Source: Deltaproteobacteria bacterium (lineage in GTDB: Bacteria; Desulfobacterota; Desulfomonilia; UBA1062). From it: DNA of 7,707 nucleotides. Below are positions 6,576 through 7,707 of the stretch, piece after piece; within the stretch, counting starts at the first letter, position 1; the number at the start of each line of letters is the position of its first letter. The stretch spans positions 1 to 7,707 of the forward strand of contig JAGVNP010000023.1 in assembly GCA_020053185.1 (NCBI GenBank). The letters run 5' to 3'. The position numbers were made by a program, and so were the translations under genes. The notes under the pieces are model-generated. The model was not told where the DNA came from. It saw only the letters and a list, made by a program, of their open reading frames with translations, and made no database searches.

Positions 6576-6591
6576 ATCCTATACGTAGGAT
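6576..6591 (+). other. Small hairpin or palindromic operator-like site
   Basis: ATCCTA (6576-6581) and TAGGAT (6586-6591) flank the four bases TACG, which as RNA is a UNCG-type tetraloop. It overlaps the weak -10-like TATACG. It could be an operator or an RNA hairpin in the leader of the corrinoid gene. Function is inferred only from position. Confidence 0.3.
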
Positions 6592-6641
6592 CATCCCTCA
6601 TGCACAAATTTTTATCAGATGCTTTCATTGTGGTATTACAT

Positions 6642-6647
6642 AAGGAG
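6642..6647 (+). promoter_or_regulatory. Ribosome binding site of corrinoid protein gene
   Basis: AAGGAG lies five bases before the ATG at 6653 and supports that start. Confidence 0.75.
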
Positions 6648-6652
6648 TTTTA

Positions 6653-7297
6653 ATGGAAAAAGAAAACAAACTAACAGAGATTGGAACGGCATTGGCTGGG
6701 CTGAATGAAGATACTGTTGAGGAACTTTTGAACCAGTACCTGTCGGAAAAAATCCCTCCTCATAAGATCATAGAGGATATGACATCTGGCATGGATGAGG
6801 TGGGAAGATTATTTAAAGAGGGTGAGTATTTTTTGAGCGAACTCATATTTGCCGGTGAAATATTCAAGGCAGCAATGGAAAAAATAAAACCTCTTCTCAA
6901 TGATGAGAAACCCAATAAGGCTAAAGGTAAAATAGTCATGGGAACAGCCCAGGGTGATATCCATGATCTCGGGAAAAATATAGTTATCACCCTACTTGAA
7001 TGCTCTGGCTTTGAGGTAATTGACGTAGGGGTTGATGCCTCTCCAGACAAATTCATCGAGGCCATTAAAATCTCAGACGCGACCCTTGTAGGTATGAGCG
7101 CCCTTCTCACCACAACCTATGAGAGTATGGCGAGCACCATCAATGAAATCTCTCAGGCTGGGTTGAGAGAAAAAGTTAAAATAATGGTCGGCGGAGGGGT
7201 CGTGGATGAGAAGATTAAAATACAGATTGGAGCTGATTTTTACGGTAAACATGCAGCAGAAGCAGTAGAAATCGCTAAAAAAGTGTGTGTACACTGA
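6653..7297 (+). CDS. Methyltransferase-cognate corrinoid (B12-binding) protein
   Basis: The 214 aa methyl carrier is the right length for the MtbC/MtmC/MtvC-type corrinoid proteins. Residues 1 to about 85 form the helical cap domain (FKEGEYFLSELIFAGEIF is the typical capping helix segment). Residues from about 92 on form the cobalamin-binding Rossmann domain. The hallmark D-x-H-x2-G is present as Asp 102, His 104 and Gly 107, within GDIHDLGKN; His 104 is the expected lower-axial cobalt ligand. The later MSALLTTT and VGGG segments match the nucleotide-tail binding loops. Its role is to accept a methyl group from a substrate-specific methyltransferase and pass it to a second methyltransferase, usually toward tetrahydrofolate, in anaerobic O- or N-demethylation. 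The URO-D-type gene eight bases downstream is the likely partner. No reductive activase is visible in the window. The methyl donor is unknown. Confidence 0.93.
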   Translation: MEKENKLTEIGTALAGLNEDTVEELLNQYLSEKIPPHKIIEDMTSGMDEVGRLFKEGEYFLSELIFAGEIFKAAMEKIKPLLNDEKPNKAKGKIVMGTAQGDIHDLGKNIVITLLECSGFEVIDVGVDASPDKFIEAIKISDATLVGMSALLTTTYESMASTINEISQAGLREKVKIMVGGGVVDEKIKIQIGADFYGKHAAEAVEIAKKVCVH

Positions 7298-7305
7298 GGT
7301 AGAAA

Positions 7306-7707
7306 ATGAATTCAAAAGAACGTATAGATACTGTAGTATCACTTGAGGCGCCCGACAGAATACCGCTGGCCCCACTCCTTGATCACTTTGCTGCAACATA
7401 TTCTGGATTTAGCAATGCAGAGATCATGACAGATGGTAATAAACGTATCACTGCAATCTTAAAAACCATGCGCGAGCTTGGGCCATGGGATATGACTTTT
7501 CTTGCTGATACAGCAAACGCGAACTTGCTGAAAATTGGCGTTCCCATCAAAATACTCTTACCAGGCAAAGATTTGCCAGACAACAAAATCCATCAATTTT
7601 TTGAAACTGAATTTCTTACCCCTGAAGATTATGATTTCCTTGAACGCGTTGGTTTCCTTAGGTTCATGTGGGATCTGATCGGCCGTAAATATCCAGAATG
7701 GAAGGGA
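7306..7707 (+). CDS. URO-D/MtaA-family methyltransferase-like protein, 3'-truncated by window edge
   Basis: An open frame starts at ATG 7306 and runs to the last base (134 codons visible, no stop). GAGG at 7296-7299 serves as ribosome binding site and overlaps the TGA of the corrinoid gene, so the two are translationally close. The N-terminus MNSKERIDTVVSLEAPDRIPLAPL fits the uroporphyrinogen-decarboxylase superfamily signature, x-KERV..AL.g..PDRiPv, shared by haem HemE and the methylcobamide methyltransferases MtaA, MtbA, CmuA and the O-demethylase methyltransferases. Placement directly after a corrinoid carrier favours methyl transfer over haem synthesis. It could be the substrate-side O-demethylating enzyme or the methylcobamide:acceptor enzyme. 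The zinc-binding His/Cys residues of the methyltransferases lie in the missing C-terminal part, so this cannot be settled here. Confidence 0.85.
   Translation, partial: MNSKERIDTVVSLEAPDRIPLAPLLDHFAATYSGFSNAEIMTDGNKRITAILKTMRELGPWDMTFLADTANANLLKIGVPIKILLPGKDLPDNKIHQFFETEFLTPEDYDFLERVGFLRFMWDLIGRKYPEWKG

Larger units (their letters stand above)
6459..6652 (+). other. 194-base intergenic region with inverted repeats
   Basis: No open frame of note is seen here. The gap is the longest in the window and separates the ligase/OYE/amidohydrolase block from the corrinoid/URO-D pair. It contains a 12-bp inverted repeat near its start, a small 6-bp hairpin in its second half, and an AT-rich stretch before the next ribosome binding site. 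It is the best candidate for an internal promoter or regulator site, but no convincing sigma-70 pair was found. TTGTTT at 6556 and TATACG at 6580, with an 18-base spacer, is a weak match. Confidence 0.5.

Noticed and set aside
6556..6585. Sigma-70 promoter TTGTTT / TATACG with an 18-base spacer
   Set aside because: Only three and four of six consensus bases match, so it is noted within the intergenic entry but not called as a promoter.
6760..7113. Minus-strand frame of 117 codons inside the corrinoid gene
   Set aside because: It is antisense to the conserved B12-binding motifs and has no recognisable motif of its own.
7306..7707. Haem-pathway uroporphyrinogen decarboxylase (hemE)
   Set aside because: The superfamily is shared, but the position right after a corrinoid carrier and the absence of haem genes favour a methyltransferase-type member.
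1..7707. CRISPR array, tRNA or rRNA genes, insertion sequences
   Set aside because: No regularly spaced repeats, RNA gene signatures or transposase motifs were seen on either strand.

Overview
The window reads as one strand of a catabolic gene cluster from an anaerobic bacterium. All seven genes lie on the + strand. Six have a purine-rich ribosome binding site close to the start codon where that start is visible; the first gene is cut by the window edge. The inference of an anaerobe rests on two flavin/Fe-S Old Yellow Enzyme homologues, a corrinoid methyl-carrier protein and a URO-D-type (methyltransferase-like) gene sitting beside acyl-CoA genes. Base composition is AT-leaning and even throughout. 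A sulfate-reducing or syntrophic Desulfobacterota member, or an acetogenic or syntrophic Clostridia-type Firmicute, would fit. The sequence alone does not decide between them.

Layout: (1) 1-852, the C-terminal two thirds of an acyl-CoA dehydrogenase; (2) 945-2498, an AMP-forming acyl-CoA ligase; (3) 2548-3936 and (4) 3989-5359, two diverged Old Yellow Enzyme paralogues that keep the flavin barrel and an Fe-S cysteine cluster but end before the FAD/NAD(P) domains of full-length relatives; (5) 5430-6458, an ACMSD-type metal-dependent amidohydrolase-superfamily enzyme, probably a decarboxylase or hydrolase; (6) 6653-7297, a methyltransferase-cognate corrinoid protein; (7) 7306 to the window end, the N-terminus of a URO-D/MtaA-family protein. 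Genes 1-5 are separated by about 50-90 bases. A 194-base gap with two inverted repeats separates them from the corrinoid/URO-D pair, which are nearly contiguous (8 bases).

Working model (inference): the ligase activates a carboxylic acid as its CoA thioester. The acyl-CoA dehydrogenase and the two OYE-type reductases adjust its oxidation level or unsaturation. The amidohydrolase-family enzyme removes CO2 or opens a bond. The corrinoid and URO-D proteins remove or transfer a methyl group, for example from a methoxylated aromatic or phenylpropanoid acid. No substrate can be read from the sequence. The most notable points are the pairing of short OYE/Fe-S proteins with a corrinoid methyl-transfer module, the shared TMADH-like Cys spacing in both OYEs, the displaced catalytic glutamate in the dehydrogenase, and several perfect intergenic hairpins without T-tracts.
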